NCBI RefSeq assembly: GCF_910589235.1
Contig: NC_060956.1
Span: 20,831,973 to 20,895,972, forward strand
DNA length: 64,000 bases
Direction of reading: 5' to 3'
Origin: Vespa crabro
Lineage: Eukaryota > Arthropoda > Insecta > Hymenoptera > Vespidae
This document shows, in pieces, positions 38,006-51,200 of the stretch (the stretch's first letter is position 1; each line of letters starts with the position of its first letter). The notes under the pieces are model-generated. The model had not been told where the DNA came from. It did no database searches and saw only the letters and a list, made by a program, of their open reading frames with translations. Position numbers and translations under genes: made by a program.

Positions 38006-39380
38006 AGAAGGTCATTTAAATGATATCGCGATCTGTCTCGATGTTTAGAAAGACGACGCATCGTGCGAAGATATATAAGCTTCTAAACATACGTTATTAT
38101 GCAATACTAAAGATAAAAATTTTACGCGCAATTCGCAAGGATTCCTTCGACATCGCGACAATTTTTTCGTTTATGATAATTCATCGATTCCCTTGCTCGT
38201 TCTATATCCAATAATTTACCTTAGATACATACTTACTTGATCCTTCTCTTTCGATTTAAAACTTTTCTCTTTTAATCTCGTAAAATTACAACAGGGATGA
38301 TAATTCACAAGCACTCCGTAATACTTACCATCGAAGATGGTAATAATAAGAGGAATTTTATAGATACGTAATAATAAGATCGTAATAATAAATCCATTAG
38401 TAATACCATTGCGTAATAGAATGACGTGAAAATTATAAAGAAGAAGAATAAGAAAAAGTAACTTCGACTGTTAATATGAAATTATTCGTTGGATCACTTA
38501 ATTCATTTATATTTCTTTTTATTTGTTATTCATTATATTATTTATTTGTTAATTTTTCTATTCTTTTTCTTCTACTTTCTTAAAGTTTTCTTCTCATATT
38601 GATTCAACTAGAGATATTAGGTTTTTTACTAGTTTGAGAAAAAAGAAAATGAAATGTAAGTTTCACGACACGCTCGTCGTGTCTGTCTTTGTTGTCGTTG
38701 TCGTTGTTGTTGTCATTATTATTGCTTTTCCCTTCTCATTCTGTTCTCGTGATAAGAAACGTACGATGACACTCTTTATTATTTATTACATTGTACAAAC
38801 TCCAACGTAAAGCGTACTCCAACGGTCGATACGACCGGAACCTCTTTCACTTCGCAATATTCTTTCTAGTTGTAAGAATCCTCTTCTAACTTACGAATCG
38901 AACAGATACATACATATAAATATATAGATATAGTTGACTTTATTGCATTCGACGTTAATCCAACAACAAAAATATCGTCGGTATTGCCTTAGAAGATAAT
39001 ATTTTTTTTTACTCCTCCTCCCCGCCTCCCACCCCACCTCCCAATCCCGTGACTCGTCGTTCCATATAATTCCGTAATAAAGATTAGAATCTAGATCCTT
39101 TCAGTTTGTTTCCCATTTATATACATATATTCTATATATTTTATTTCTCGAGTAAAATACATTTTATTACGGAGGAATAGATAAATTAAGGAAAATTAAT
39201 CGTTCGTATTCTTCTTTTTCTTTTCCTCTCTTCCTTCGATTAATAATATACACGCTTAGAGATAAATGTATCTATATATGTGCGTGTAGAGTTTGAAAAA
39301 GGAATTAATGGTTCATTAAAATAAGTGATATATCGAGCGAAATATATCACTTACTTTAAAACGTTTACATACACACATAC

Positions 39381-39382
<2 letters not shown>

Positions 39383-39418
<36 letters not shown>
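39383..39418. repeat. (TA)n
   Basis: 36 bp. (TC)n runs follow at 39600-39622 and 39800-39838. Confidence 0.95.
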
Positions 39419-39420
<2 letters not shown>

Positions 39421-39799
39421 TCTTATTAGTTTTAATAGTAAAGATTCTACCGTACTTATCTCTTAGTATGGTTTAACTAGAAGACTTCCATAGCACCACT
39501 TCATTCTATACTTTCCTTTCCGTCTTGAATTATGTTATTTTGTAACTACCGTTTCTCTCTCTACTTTCTGTCTGCCTCTTTTTTTCTCTCTTTGTGTGTG
39601 TCTCTCTCTCTCTCTCTCTCTTTCTCTTTTACTTTTTCTCTCTTTCTCTCTAGTGAAACGTACACCGAAGCTCGTAGAGCAAATCGAACCAAGCCGTCGT
39701 AGCACTACGAATGGTGGGATTTAATTCGATCGCAATTACCTCGCACGGAAATCGTCTAGCAACTTCAATTTCCCTTCTTTCCTGTTCCCTCCTCTCTCT

Positions 39800-39841
<42 letters not shown>

Positions 39842-40897
39842 TTCTCTATTTCTATTTCTGTCTTTCTTCGACCGAATCGTGATCGTACTATTGCGAAATT
39901 TTCATTATACAGTCTAAGTTTTTATCAAATTATCAAAACGAGCGTGTCTTCGTTGAGACGCAATAATTACGGTCAATTTGTTCCGAATTTCGTCTAGTCG
40001 TCGTTAAACGAGAAAGATTTGAAAAAAAAAAAAAGAAAAAAAAAGAATGAAAAAGAAAGTGTAATCGTTTTTTCTCTTTTCTCTTTTCTTTTTTTTTTTT
40101 TTTTCTTTTTTTTTCCTTACAATAAAATTAAATCTCTTATTAAAATGAAATAAATTTGATTCTTTAGGAATCTTTTTAAAAGGATTTCTTAAACAGTAGA
40201 TTTTATATATGTATATATAAACGAAAAGACGTAGATAAATTTGTTTTTTAAACAATAGATAAAACCTAGAAAGTTTTACGAGGTTAATCGATGCATATAC
40301 ATAATACATAGTTTATTTAACGTTCGACCTTTAACACATTTAACACATAAAGTGGCTAAATAAGAAATTGGCAGGAGCACATATTGGTATATAAGACGTA
40401 GAAAAATCTTTGATTTAAAAAGAGCATTATAAAATCTATTGCTAATGAAAATCGTTTCATACCCATAGTTCATTACATATTTGTTTTAAAATATAAGCGT
40501 TATGTTGGTGTGTGTGTGTGTGAGAGAGAGATAGATAGATAGAGAGAAAGAGAAAAAATTGGCGTTGTTTTTCCAGCTTGGGACTTGCCTGTCTACTTAG
40601 GCGGTCCCGTAATTCGTAGTAGCACCACCTGGTTTGAGTGAAAGGACATGAACGAGAATGGACTTAGTGGAAAATGTGTGCTCCTTTATCGTTGACTATA
40701 TAACCATCGTGCTCTCCTTTTTATCTCATCGTCTTTACAAACAGTGTAAAATTATATACTTTCAAATCGATCGAAGAAAAAAGGGAAGAAATAAAAGAAA
40801 AAAAGTAAAGAAGAAAAGAAAAATATTTCCAAAGAGTCGGACAGAAAGCGAACTTTCAAGCGAAATGTTTTTCTTCGCGAATATTATCGAACACCTG

Positions 40898-40900
<3 letters not shown>

Positions 40901-40937
<37 letters not shown>
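40901..40937. repeat. (TA)n followed by poly-T
   Basis: 37 bp of TA then ten T, ending TTGCAG at 40951, which resembles a splice acceptor. Confidence 0.9.
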
Positions 40938-40945
<8 letters not shown>

Positions 40946-41354
40946 TTTGCAGACTAATCGCGTTCGAGTTGAAACGATATGTCGGTCAATGTATTAGTGT
41001 CGAGGTTTTTTCCGCGATTAATAGAAACAGAAAGTTCAAGTTAAATCCAGTTCCGTTTATTTTCGTTTGTAAATTATGTATAAATCAATGAATTTATTTA
41101 TTTCTATTATCGTTCGTTGTTTCTTTAATGCGATCGATATATTATAGATATGTTTGTAAAATATCGTTGAAAAAACGATTTCGTCTGATTCTGTTGATAG
41201 CTATGTACGTTAGTTTATAATTCGTCGGTATTGCACCTAGGCCGAAGTGAAAGGACACGGGACAAGAAACGTCACGAACGTGCCGCAATATCGTGACGAT
41301 TATCGTTGGCACGATACCAGCTGGTATGTCGAGCTTTAAAGCCAGGAGGCTTCT

Positions 41355-41375
41355 GTTCTTAAGTCCATTAAGAAC
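41355..41375. repeat. Perfect 8-bp hairpin
   Basis: GTTCTTAA and TTAAGAAC flank a 5-nt loop within a unique segment (41280-41410) that is richer in GC than its surroundings. Confidence 0.6.
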
Positions 41376-41451
41376 GTCAGCGATCGAAGTGCTCGACCGT
41401 TCCAAGGACTTTGTTTCTTCTTATTCTACTTCTTGTTTTTCTTCTCCTTCT

Positions 41452-41482
<31 letters not shown>

Positions 41483-41770
41483 GTTTTTCTTATTCTTCTT
41501 CTGCCCACTCCCCCCACTACTCCTTCTCCTCTTCTCCTATTCCATTTCTTCTTTCAAACTTCACCTTCAACTTCATATCATGAACGTCATATTTTTTTCA
41601 TAGGGATACCTTTTTAAAACCATCTCTAAAGAATGTCTTTCAAAGAATATTATGTAAATGTGACGATAAAAAAAGATATAATACAAAGATTACGGTCAAC
41701 ATTCGTAGCCCGTTATCTTCTTATTACGGGAGGATAAATATAATGAGAAAGAGATAGAAAGAGAGAAAGG

Positions 41771-41817
<47 letters not shown>

Positions 41818-42128
41818 GGAAAAATAAGTTCTCTCTGCGATTGATATTACGAGACTAAAATAACCATCTATCTTCGAAAGACTCGATAACTTTTTCAATG
41901 TAGTACGTAATGAAAATGACACGGATTTGAGGAAGACCGAATCATCACACACAAAAATAAAGAGAAGCGTAAGAATTTACAGAGGACTAGAAAAATGTGT
42001 GTGTATGTATATATATATATATGTATGTGAATAGTCAATCGAAGAAGAAAGTAAAAAAGAAAACGTTAACGAAGGTACAAAGTTAATGAAAGGTTCGTTT
42101 GGATATGACGAACGTGTTTGTTTTAAAA

Positions 42129-42143
42129 TCCCACAAAGTGGGA
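42129..42143. repeat. Perfect 6-bp hairpin, 3-nt loop
   Basis: TCCCAC-AAA-GTGGGA, in a short unique segment before a long T-rich tract. Confidence 0.5.
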
Positions 42144-42693
42144 CGACAGTGAACGTAGCGAGTGGCTCTCTTTCGTCATTACCCCTCTAAAGTCCTCTTT
42201 TAGATCCTATGCATTTCTCATCCTATTTTTTTTCTTTTTCTTTTTTTTTTTGTCTTTTTTTTTTTTGTCTTTTTTTTTTCTTTCAATTTAACGACAAAGA
42301 CTCCAAAGTCCAAAGAGAAGTAAAAGCGAAATTATACCTCTATTTGTGGATAATAAATCAAGCTCGATATGGTACAAAGCTTTTCAACGGTTAAACTATC
42401 ATAACCAGATAAGAAGTGATAAGCCCCTCAAACGATTTTCATTATACGATGTTCTAATCAATTTTATACAAATAGAAAAGGGAAAAAAAGAACATACGAA
42501 ACGAGTAATTATCTTCAAAAAAAAAAAAAAAAAAAGAAAAAAAGAAAAAAACAGAGAACAAAAGAAAGAAAGAAAAAAAAATAAAAAGGAAGAAGAAAAA
42601 TATTCACTCGACGATACATTTGATATCAAATGTAATACATATATTGAATTCCGTAATCTTCCAGGATTATTACGTTACGTCATCGGTCATGTG

Positions 42694-42694
<1 letters not shown>

Positions 42695-42757
<63 letters not shown>
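42695..42757. repeat. Compound (CA)n(TA)n
   Basis: CA dinucleotides switch to TA at about 42726. Confidence 0.95.
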
Positions 42758-42760
<3 letters not shown>

Positions 42761-43041
42761 ATGACGCATTCGAGGAGTAGGAATACACCGAAGCCTCTTT
42801 TTCTGATTTGAAAAAGGAAGATCCGCGTACGTATGTAATGTAAACCAGTGTCTTACACGATTCCGATGCTCGTTTGGTATATTATTAGTCTCTCTTATCC
42901 ACTTGTTACCAACCGCGCCTCTATTCGAGTATTCGAGCATGTATTTCCTTTAACGGTGTCAAGAGGGTCGACCCTACTGCATCCGTCTCGTCGTCGTCGT
43001 TGTCGTCGAGAACGGTGAAAGTACATTGTAGAGTAGAGACA

Positions 43042-43050
<9 letters not shown>

Positions 43051-43114
<64 letters not shown>
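43051..43114. repeat. (GA)n
   Basis: 64 bp uninterrupted. A second GA run lies at 43244-43275, so two GA repeats border the CpG island at 43.44 kb. Confidence 0.95.
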
Positions 43115-43116
<2 letters not shown>

Positions 43117-43232
43117 TACCTCGATAGCACATAGCAGCAGCGCGCTTCGAAGATGCTTCTCTGTATCCACTCGGCCCATTTTAGTTGTCCTAAAAGTAAG
43201 CAAGAGTAAAAATAAGAGAAGGAAAGAGAGTT

Positions 43233-43286
<54 letters not shown>

Positions 43287-43440
43287 TGAATAGCAAAGAT
43301 TCGATCGTTTTACGATGAATATTAATTAAATTTGAATATTAATTATTTTAAATGAAATAAAAATAAATAAATAAATAAATAAGTAGAAATGATATATGAT
43401 CGGAGAATGAAGCGTAAACGTAAAATGCAACTATGTATGT

Positions 43441-43690
43441 ATACATATAATTGACGACGTATGTGCGCACCGAGCGCCGGCGCGATTCTGTCTGACGCTG
43501 ACAACTAATCTGAGGCGGCTCGGGTGACGAGAGCGCTTGCGCGTCCCCTCGATCAGCTGTTCGCTACTAGTCGCCATCTTTGCGCCCAGCTGAGAAGGCT
43601 CGGCACTTCGCTCCGCTCAGCTGACCTCGTCGGCTTGCGATACGAGCCCCCAGAGCCTACATCCCAGTAACGTATCTCTTCGATACATTC
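43441..43690. promoter_or_regulatory. CpG/GC-rich island with three E-boxes and a YY1/Pho-like motif
   Basis: About 250 bp with GC content far above the flanks, no simple repeat, and many CpG dinucleotides. It holds three copies of the palindromic E-box CAGCTG at 43554-43559, 43587-43592 and 43618-43623 (spacings 33 and 31 bp) and GCCATCTTTG at 43573-43582, which contains the YY1/Pho core GCCAT. CAGCTG is the site favoured by class II bHLH dimers. This looks like a promoter or enhancer; which gene it serves is unknown. Confidence 0.4.
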
Positions 43691-44504
43691 GCCCCCATCC
43701 TCCCATCATCCCCAATTTTTCTTTATCATATTATGTATTTCTACTTTTTTTTTTTTCACACTGCTCTTGTACAGACCTATTATCTTCTTGTTTTTTTTTC
43801 TTTCGTGTATTTTTTTTCTCCTTTATTTTTTTTTTTTTTTATTTTGGATTTATATTTTGAGTTTACCTTTTTTTTTATTTTCTTTTTTTTTGTTTTTCGT
43901 TTATTTGTTTTTTTTTTTTTTTTTTTTTTCTTTTACTTTTAAGGCTTGAGAAACACCGACATCGAGGACATAGAAAAGGAACAAATAATAATCGGATTCG
44001 TTTTAAATCCTTTTGAAAGATGTGGGTCATGTTTGCATGAGAGACGCATGATCGATTTCCGTAGATTTGTAAAGTGAATTAGGCCATAAGAGGTTACTTC
44101 GTTTTTTCCTTTTTTTCTCTTGGTTTTTTTTTCTTTTTTTTTAAATCGATCGACGTACTTTCGTCATTACGAATCACGGATCCTCGAGGGATTCATTTTT
44201 ATTCTTCGTCATTGTGTGTTAGCATCGAATCCTTGGCCGCGAATCAACGAATTTCTTCTCTCCATCCTCCCCTCCCCTTTCTATTCGCTAGAAGGAGGAA
44301 AATATATGAGACGTTAACTCGTCTCTGCGGAGTAACATTCGCGCTTGTTAAATAAATAGACCGACACACTGCGGGTTATTCGCGTGCTCTGTGGCTTTCG
44401 TACGTTCGTTGACTTCTGCTCGAAATAATTTCCGGGAAATATTGCGCCTAACAAAGACTCGTTTGCAAAAGCTATGGAACACGTCGAAAATAAATTATAA
44501 AAAG

Positions 44505-44535
<31 letters not shown>

Positions 44536-45049
44536 TGCGCGCGTGTGTGTGTATGTGTATAAAATATGTGGTATAAATAAAAAATAAATTACAAGAACGT
44601 TGAGAGATCGTAAAAAAGAAAGAAAGAAAGGAAAAAAGATTACAAAAGAAAGAAACAGTAAAAAACGAAGAGTCATTTTCGTCTATACGTAATTATCATC
44701 GAAACATGAATAAACATTTTAAAAGGGGAATGAATTTTATCGAAAAAAAAAAAATATATACGTATACGCGTATACATACATGCATATATAATGTACAATA
44801 TAAATAATAAATAATACGTATAAAAGTGCAAGAACGATGAAATGATGATAGGACGGAGAGAAAGAGATAAAGAATGGAAAAAAAAAAGGAAGAAAGAACA
44901 AACAACGTGAAACGTGTGTTACGTTGGTGACATTTCTAATAATGACAATGGAATTGGTTGCATGTGAAAAGAAAAGAAAAAAAAAAAAAGAAAAAAAAGA
45001 AAAGAAAAGAAAGAAAGAGACCGACGATATGCAATAGATGATTGGTGCG

Positions 45050-45230
45050 GGCAGGTGTGGGTGGTTGTGTCAGAGTGGCGTAGAGGGGTGGGGTTGAGGG
45101 AGAGGATAAGAGAGGTAACGCGTGCGGTGCGGGTTCAGTCGATAAGCGGACGCGTACGGAACACCAGCGCTCGATCAATAAACATTAGCCTTGACACGAT
45201 ATCTCGAGTCCGAAGGAGTCACTCTTTCAT
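45050..45230. promoter_or_regulatory. GC-rich island, possible promoter
   Basis: A G-rich then CpG-rich stretch with an initiator-like TCAGTC at 45135-45140. No DPE is present at +28 (the bases there are CCAGC). A weak donor GAG|GTAACG occurs at about 45114. It holds no coding frame I trust. Confidence 0.2.
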
Positions 45231-45296
45231 CTCACCTATTCCATCCTCCATCTTTTTTTCCCTCTACCCTTCATTCCCCTCATTCTTTGTATCCTT

Positions 45297-45336
<40 letters not shown>

Positions 45337-45774
45337 GAGAAAAAAGAAAAAGAAAGAAAGAGAGCGCATCGGGAACGTGCGTGCATGCATGCACCCACGC
45401 GTTGTTGCACGCGCCAAAAGAATCAGGCATAGAACTTCTTTGTCATGGAACCGACAGAAATCATTATGTTTATTTCTTTTTTTTTTTTTTTTTTCTCTCT
45501 TGAAGTTGCATCAAAATCCCTTCTTCTTCCTCCTCCTCCTCCTCCTACTCCTTATAGAATTTGTGTCTTTTAAGATTTAAAACGTAATTTTATAAAACAT
45601 AATTCGCGATTATGTTTCGAGATTCTCCGCGCAATGATTTCTTTTTCTTTTTTTTCCCCTTCTTTCTCTCTTTTCCTTTTCTTTTCTTCTTCTCTTTTTT
45701 TTCTTTCGTCTTTTCTTTTTTTCGTTCTACAACGAGTAATACATTTTTATTTTGATTATGACTTACTCGTTTAA

Positions 45775-46080
45775 TCTTGTTATCATTCTTTACAATGTTT
45801 ACTTTTTTTTTTTTTCCATAATTATTTCGAGTACTTTAAAATATCTTTTTAATATACTTTTTAATATCTTGTTATTTTTTCTTTGTAAGTACATTATTTT
45901 TTTTTTTTTTTTTTTTTTTTCTAATGGCCCAGGAATTAGTTTTAGCAATTAATATTCTGTTATTTTACGCATATACTTATATATCTTTTCTATCATTCTT
46001 GCAGCGTTTTTTTTTCTTTCTTTCTTTCTTTCTTTTTTTTTTTTTAATACGTTCTGTAGCAAATAATAATATTTCTTTTG

Positions 46081-46113
<33 letters not shown>

Positions 46114-46262
46114 CATCATTATTATAAGTATGTATTTATTTTAATTACGTATTATTATAATAAAGTATTTATGTTGTCTATCACTCTTTCAGCCTTTCAA
46201 TGATTATTTCAAGTATTATAAAACATAATATCCATCATACTATATCATTTATCGTTTACGTA
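45775..46262. repeat. Three-copy diverged tandem repeat, period about 190-210 bp
   Basis: TATCATTCTT at 45781 and 45991 and TATCACTCTT at 46179 mark three units. Units 1 and 3 also share ATTATTTCGAGTACTTTAAAA / ATTATTTCAAGTATTATAAAA. Poly-T or (ATT)n microsatellites sit in each unit. Confidence 0.75.
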
Positions 46263-46595
46263 GGTATTATTTTTTCCTATCAAAGTCAATATAAGATCTA
46301 TTCGTAACATACATACGTGTGTTACGTGTGTTACGATGTTCCGAGGGACGGTCTGTTACATAATATCATATTAAAAGAGACGAACTTCGAAACAACGAGC
46401 GAAGTAACGAATGAGTGGACTCGATATATTTTTTATACGAAAAGGGTACTAAAGATAGGTAAAGGATAAAGTAGAGGTAAAGTTTCGAATCGAGGCATCA
46501 AAAAGAAGGATCTTTTCTTTATGCGTGGAAGAGAGCGATTCAACGAAGCGAGAACGGTGAATTGGCCTTTATGCTCATCGTTGATGTACACATAC

Positions 46596-46645
<50 letters not shown>

Positions 46646-47254
46646 CTCTTTCTTTCTCTTGTCCATCCTCGTTTACATATATTCCTCTCATACCTCTTTG
46701 TTATAACGTTATACAGTATACGAGGGACAACATTGATAGCGAAAAGAAAAAAAAAGAATATTGGATTAAATGCTCGTCACAATAATCAGAATGAATCTGA
46801 TTGTACGAGTATTTGAAATGGAGAACAAAAAAAAAAGAAGAAGAAGGAAATAAATAAACATTTGGGTATCATTGTCTTTGAATGTTATTATTATTATTAT
46901 TGTTATTGTTATTATCATCATTATGTTTTATTACACGTGTTGCGCTGTCATCATCTGTGTGTTTGCGCGTCGGCGGCTTGTAATATGGTCATAATATGGC
47001 ACTCTATTCGTCTGACCACTTTTTGTCCAGTTCCGTATGCCCCGACCGACCATTCTACTCGCATCGCACACACACACACACACCATTTTATCCTATCTAT
47101 ATATATATATATATGTGTGTGTGTATATACATTTTGTAGTTCTACGCAACGTTTACTACGTCTGCAGAAAATACCCCACCACCGTTGTCCTTCCGTTGAC
47201 GTCGCAAGAACTGCAAGCAGAACCCTTCTCGTCCCTTCCCTTCCCTTCTCTTCA

Positions 47255-47318
47255 CTTCTCTTCTCTTCTCTTCTCTTCTCTTCTCTTCTCTTCTCTTCTC
47301 TTCTCTTCTCTTCTCTTC
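47255..47318. repeat. (CTCTT)n pentanucleotide
   Basis: About 12 perfect TTCTC units. They read as SSLLF repeats on + and EEKRR repeats on -, which explains the long open frames here. Confidence 0.95.
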
Positions 47319-48845
47319 CTCTTCGTCTGCCCTTCGCCGTCCCGTCCATTTTGCGTTTGGCCCTTTGATCCCCGAGCATTCACGCTTCAAGCGACAAATA
47401 CGATGGGCTTCGTCGAACACAAAACGCGTCGTAAAACGAACCCATTGAAAGCTCTCTTATTACTCTGCTATCGCTCAAAGTGATATTTTTGAATCATTTA
47501 TATAAACTTCTTTTATTTCTAAGCTTTCTTCTTCTTCTTCTTCTTCTTTTTCTTTCGTAGTTAATTTTAATTTTTCTTTTACTCTTTTTTTTTTCTATTC
47601 TTTTATAAAGGAACTAAAAGAGTATAAATATTTGTATTTTATTAGTTTTCTTTTTTCTAATTTTTTAATTTCTTCGTAAAATGTGCCAAATGTGAATAAT
47701 AAATACGGAATAAGGTATTCGGTAATTGTAACGTGATTTTAATGGGGTCCCGCTATCGAAAGTGTTTATTGTTCTTTGAACCAAGTACGAGTCGATATTA
47801 TCGAGCCGAAGTTTCCCTCCGATGAAATTGTTCGTCTCACGAACCGTCACAATCTAAAGCTCAATTCACATGGATTTCAATTCAGATTCAATCCAATCTC
47901 CGTTCCTTCAACGTTCCGTCGTTATATTAAACAGTTCAATTTCATTCATTTATATCGACACGGTATCGTTGTTGGATATATCACTATCAGTCAGATTATT
48001 ATATACGTTCTACTATCATGAATATTTAAAGAGCACATATGAATGACTTGAACGAACGAAAATCTCTCCTTTTATTCGAAGACGAAAAACCTTTGTTAGA
48101 ATTTAGTTTTCGCATAGTCATTTCAAAAAATAAAAAGTAAAAAATAAAAAAAAAAAAAAAATAAAAAACACTGTTCACGACGGAATCGATGATTGGAAAT
48201 ATAACAATGATATTGAATTGTTTTTGTTCAATATGAAATATGTGTTAGTCGATCTTTTAATGTCTCTTATCTATTTATCATAAATCCCTTACTTTATTCT
48301 CAAGTATACTCGTCTTAAGTTTTCTACTCGTTTTTATTTTTCCGGTACTTCATCGAATTCTTAATCTCCATCAAGTTTCCCCACAATAAAACAATTTTAA
48401 GCTGTTTTCTGTGCGTCATGCCTCGTAGAGATTATTCTTGACGCGTTTTTATGATGCAACTTTCTTCGAACACAATGAAAGCTTTTCTCATTTTTTAGAC
48501 CTTTTTTTTTTTTCTTTCCTTTTTATGTAGATAGTTTTAACATGAAACACTGAAAAAAGGCATTGTAGATAGATGTTTTGTATATTCCGAGTATACACAC
48601 GTTGAGCTTTTACTTTTCATTTTTGCTTTAGAAAAATGTTTGTCGAGTTTTAAAAAGCATTACTTTTAAAAACGTTAAAATAAAAAATAAAAAAAAAAAG
48701 AAAAAGAAAAGTAGAACCAATCGAAATGATAGACCAACTGCGTGGATCTTTGATTAGAACGTTAAGTATGAAAATAAAAGTGTTATGAATGAAAATTGGT
48801 AGTCTCTTCATAAACGTCTGTTCTCACCGTTAAATATTACGTCAC

Positions 48846-48880
<35 letters not shown>

Positions 48881-49090
48881 TCCTATCTCTATCTCTATAT
48901 TATATATACTTTAGATTTTATTAACGACAAACGGACGATATATATATATATAAAAAAACCTCGTTATATTTAAGAATTTCAAGCGATTAATTTTAAGAGA
49001 AAATCATTTCTCGACCTCGTTCCTTCGTACGTGCTTACGTCTAACAACGTCTATCGTGACTCTGGAAATAGAAGCTCGTTTTCTGGCGGC

Positions 49091-49120
<30 letters not shown>
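49091..49120. repeat. (GAT)10
   Basis: Ten perfect units flanked by GGCGGC and GGCGCG. Confidence 0.95.
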
Positions 49121-49121
<1 letters not shown>

Positions 49122-49955
49122 GCGCGCTTGTGTGTGTGTGTGTCGAACCGACAAATACACGAAGCTTAGCCCTTTTATCATCAAGAACATACTTCCGTTT
49201 GCGAGATTATTTCGGAAAATTTGCCTTTTTTTTTTTTCCTTTTTCTTCGTTTTCGTTGTCGAAGAGAGTAATGGTTTAAAGAAAAAGAGAGAGAACTCGA
49301 ATTCTAGTAATACACAATCGATTAATCCTCGAAGCGAAAGAAGCCTCTTTCTTTGTAAACCATCATGCTCGATCTACTTTGATATATCTAGAAAAGCTTT
49401 TCTCAGTGCATTGCACATATTTTTCTTTTTTTTTCTCTATCTTCATCTGTCCGTCGTTTTTCTCTCGTAGATCTTGATGGTTTACGATCGTAACATTGGA
49501 AAGGAACAATCAATTATCGGCCGACTGTTGTTCTGTATTACCAGTAATAATCTAAATCTTATGCGATTAAGATCGTACGACACAGTCCCCACTTTATTTA
49601 ACATGCTTAAAACGTCGTCGTAAGGATCGGGTGATTACGCTTTAACGGCAACGACGAAGAGAAAAGAAAGAGGAAAACGGAAAAAAAAAAGAAAGAGAAA
49701 GAAAAAACAAAAAAGAGAAAAAAAAAGAAACGAAAGAGAAGAGAAGAGAAAGGAGAGTGCGTGCTTTAGTGCGTGCTCGCCAATAATAACTTGAAGAAAC
49801 ATCGGGACAAACTCAACTACAATTGTCGAATGGACTCACGCAGACTGGAAAATAACTTTTCCTTATGCTTTTCTCTTTTCAATGCAATACAACTCCCCAT
49901 CCTATTTGCATGGAATATGTTCGCGAGATGCATATATACATATACATACATGTAT

Positions 49956-49995
<40 letters not shown>

Positions 49996-50293
49996 GTATA
50001 TGTGTATACTTATATGTAAATCGAGTTCGAGTATCAACTCTCGCGAAATCTGAAATCCCTTTGGAATCACTATAATGGGCCTGGTGTGTTTAAACTCCGA
50101 TGCACGATGTTTTTCGGTTGGACGATATAACAACGCGGGATCTCGAAACCCACACGTAGCTCTCTCACAATGTGGGCCACAGAGCGAGAGAGAAGAGGGA
50201 TCCATTAAGGCTACCGGTTGCTCCAACGCAGCGGGAAAATATTAAGCGTTGAGGAAGATCCTAACAGGGAGTCTCGTCTTCTCGCGTTTTTCA

Positions 50294-50297
<4 letters not shown>

Positions 50298-50346
<49 letters not shown>
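50298..50346. repeat. (TC)n
   Basis: 49 bp. A (TA)n run follows at 50485-50521. Confidence 0.95.
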
Positions 50347-50349
<3 letters not shown>

Positions 50350-50482
50350 ATCTGTCTATCTATCTATCTATATATCCGTCTCATTCTGTTGTTCTCTTTC
50401 ATACGATCCCGGACACCAGTCATACCATCGTTTATCGAGCGATCTACGATAACGACCCGTAAAACTCTTCTCTCCTTCCTGC

Positions 50483-50527
<45 letters not shown>

Positions 50528-50898
50528 TATATATGTATTATAGAAGTAAACGTTAGAAAGCTCTGTTATCTCGACGCGGAAGATGTCGTTTTAAAAACTG
50601 CGCAGTCAAAAGATCTCTGTCAAAATAATACAAACTTTTCAATCTTATCTATCGTACGAAAGAGTTACTTAACCGATAAGGTGAAATCTTCTTAAAGGTT
50701 TCGAGGTATTCTAATCGAGAAACAAATATGTGATATATATATATAGATGCGTGTATAGTTACATAAATATGTCATTGACTCCCCGTACCAGTCTGACAGA
50801 TGTTAAAGAATAAATATTGTATATTGACAATAGAGACCAGTAAGAAAATGATTATTAGAATGTTTTAGTATAGCGTTGGTGATTAGTTGGATTGGATT

Positions 50899-50916
50899 GG
50901 GTCGGGTCGGGTCGGG
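50899..50916 (+). repeat. G-quadruplex motif in a pentanucleotide repeat
   Basis: GGGTCGGGTCGGGTCGGG fits the four-run G3N2 quadruplex consensus. It is part of a GGATT/GGGTC/GAGTC pentanucleotide repeat spanning about 50886-50942. Confidence 0.8.
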
Positions 50917-50999
50917 TCGAGTCGAGTCGAGTCGAATCGAATTGGTAGCCCTATTAGGATTTAGGTAGGTCCCTTTAAATTTGTTGTTGTTGTGTCACG

Positions 51000-51200
51000 T
51001 CCGCAGGACGGCTCGTATACACGGCACCTCGCTTCTCTCATACACGTGACGAAAGAAAACAAGGTGCAGGCTTGGCCGCCGGTGCAGCAAGTTACAAGTT
51101 TCCTGAACGGTTAGTAGTAACAGCTGTGTTGTATAGGGCCCCTGGCTCTCTCGAGTTATACGATCCATGAGATTCATCGAATGGAAACCCACGGACAAAA
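51000..51200. promoter_or_regulatory. Repeat-free GC-richer island with CACGTG E-box
   Basis: It contains CACGTG at 51043-51048, GGCCGCCGGTGCAG around 51073 and CAGCTG near 51121. Short frames are open on both strands but none resembles a known protein. It may be a regulatory element or a noncoding exon; nothing in the sequence decides between them. Confidence 0.2.

Larger units (their letters stand above)
35876..43440. other. Noncoding, mixed repeat content with many + strand GA tracts
   Basis: It holds TC tracts at its left end, then GA tracts at 36404-36478, 36780-36836, 37947-38002 and 41773-41812, with (TA)n and (AC)n(TA)n repeats. Unique segments at 38020-39300 and 40960-41400 contain short hairpins but no recognised gene. 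Confidence 0.55.

Noticed and set aside
46951..47483. Long overlapping frames on both strands around 47.2 kb
   Set aside because: Explained by the (CTCTT)n pentanucleotide, which has no stop codon in any frame on either strand.
47776..48021. 81-codon + strand frame without simple repeats
   Set aside because: It starts at TTG, is unrecognised and has a hydrophobic AT-rich end typical of chance frames.
50050..50226. Minus-strand frame of about 60 unique codons ending in a TA/CA-repeat translation
   Set aside because: Unrecognised; the region is GC-richer, which favours open frames, and no splice signals support it.
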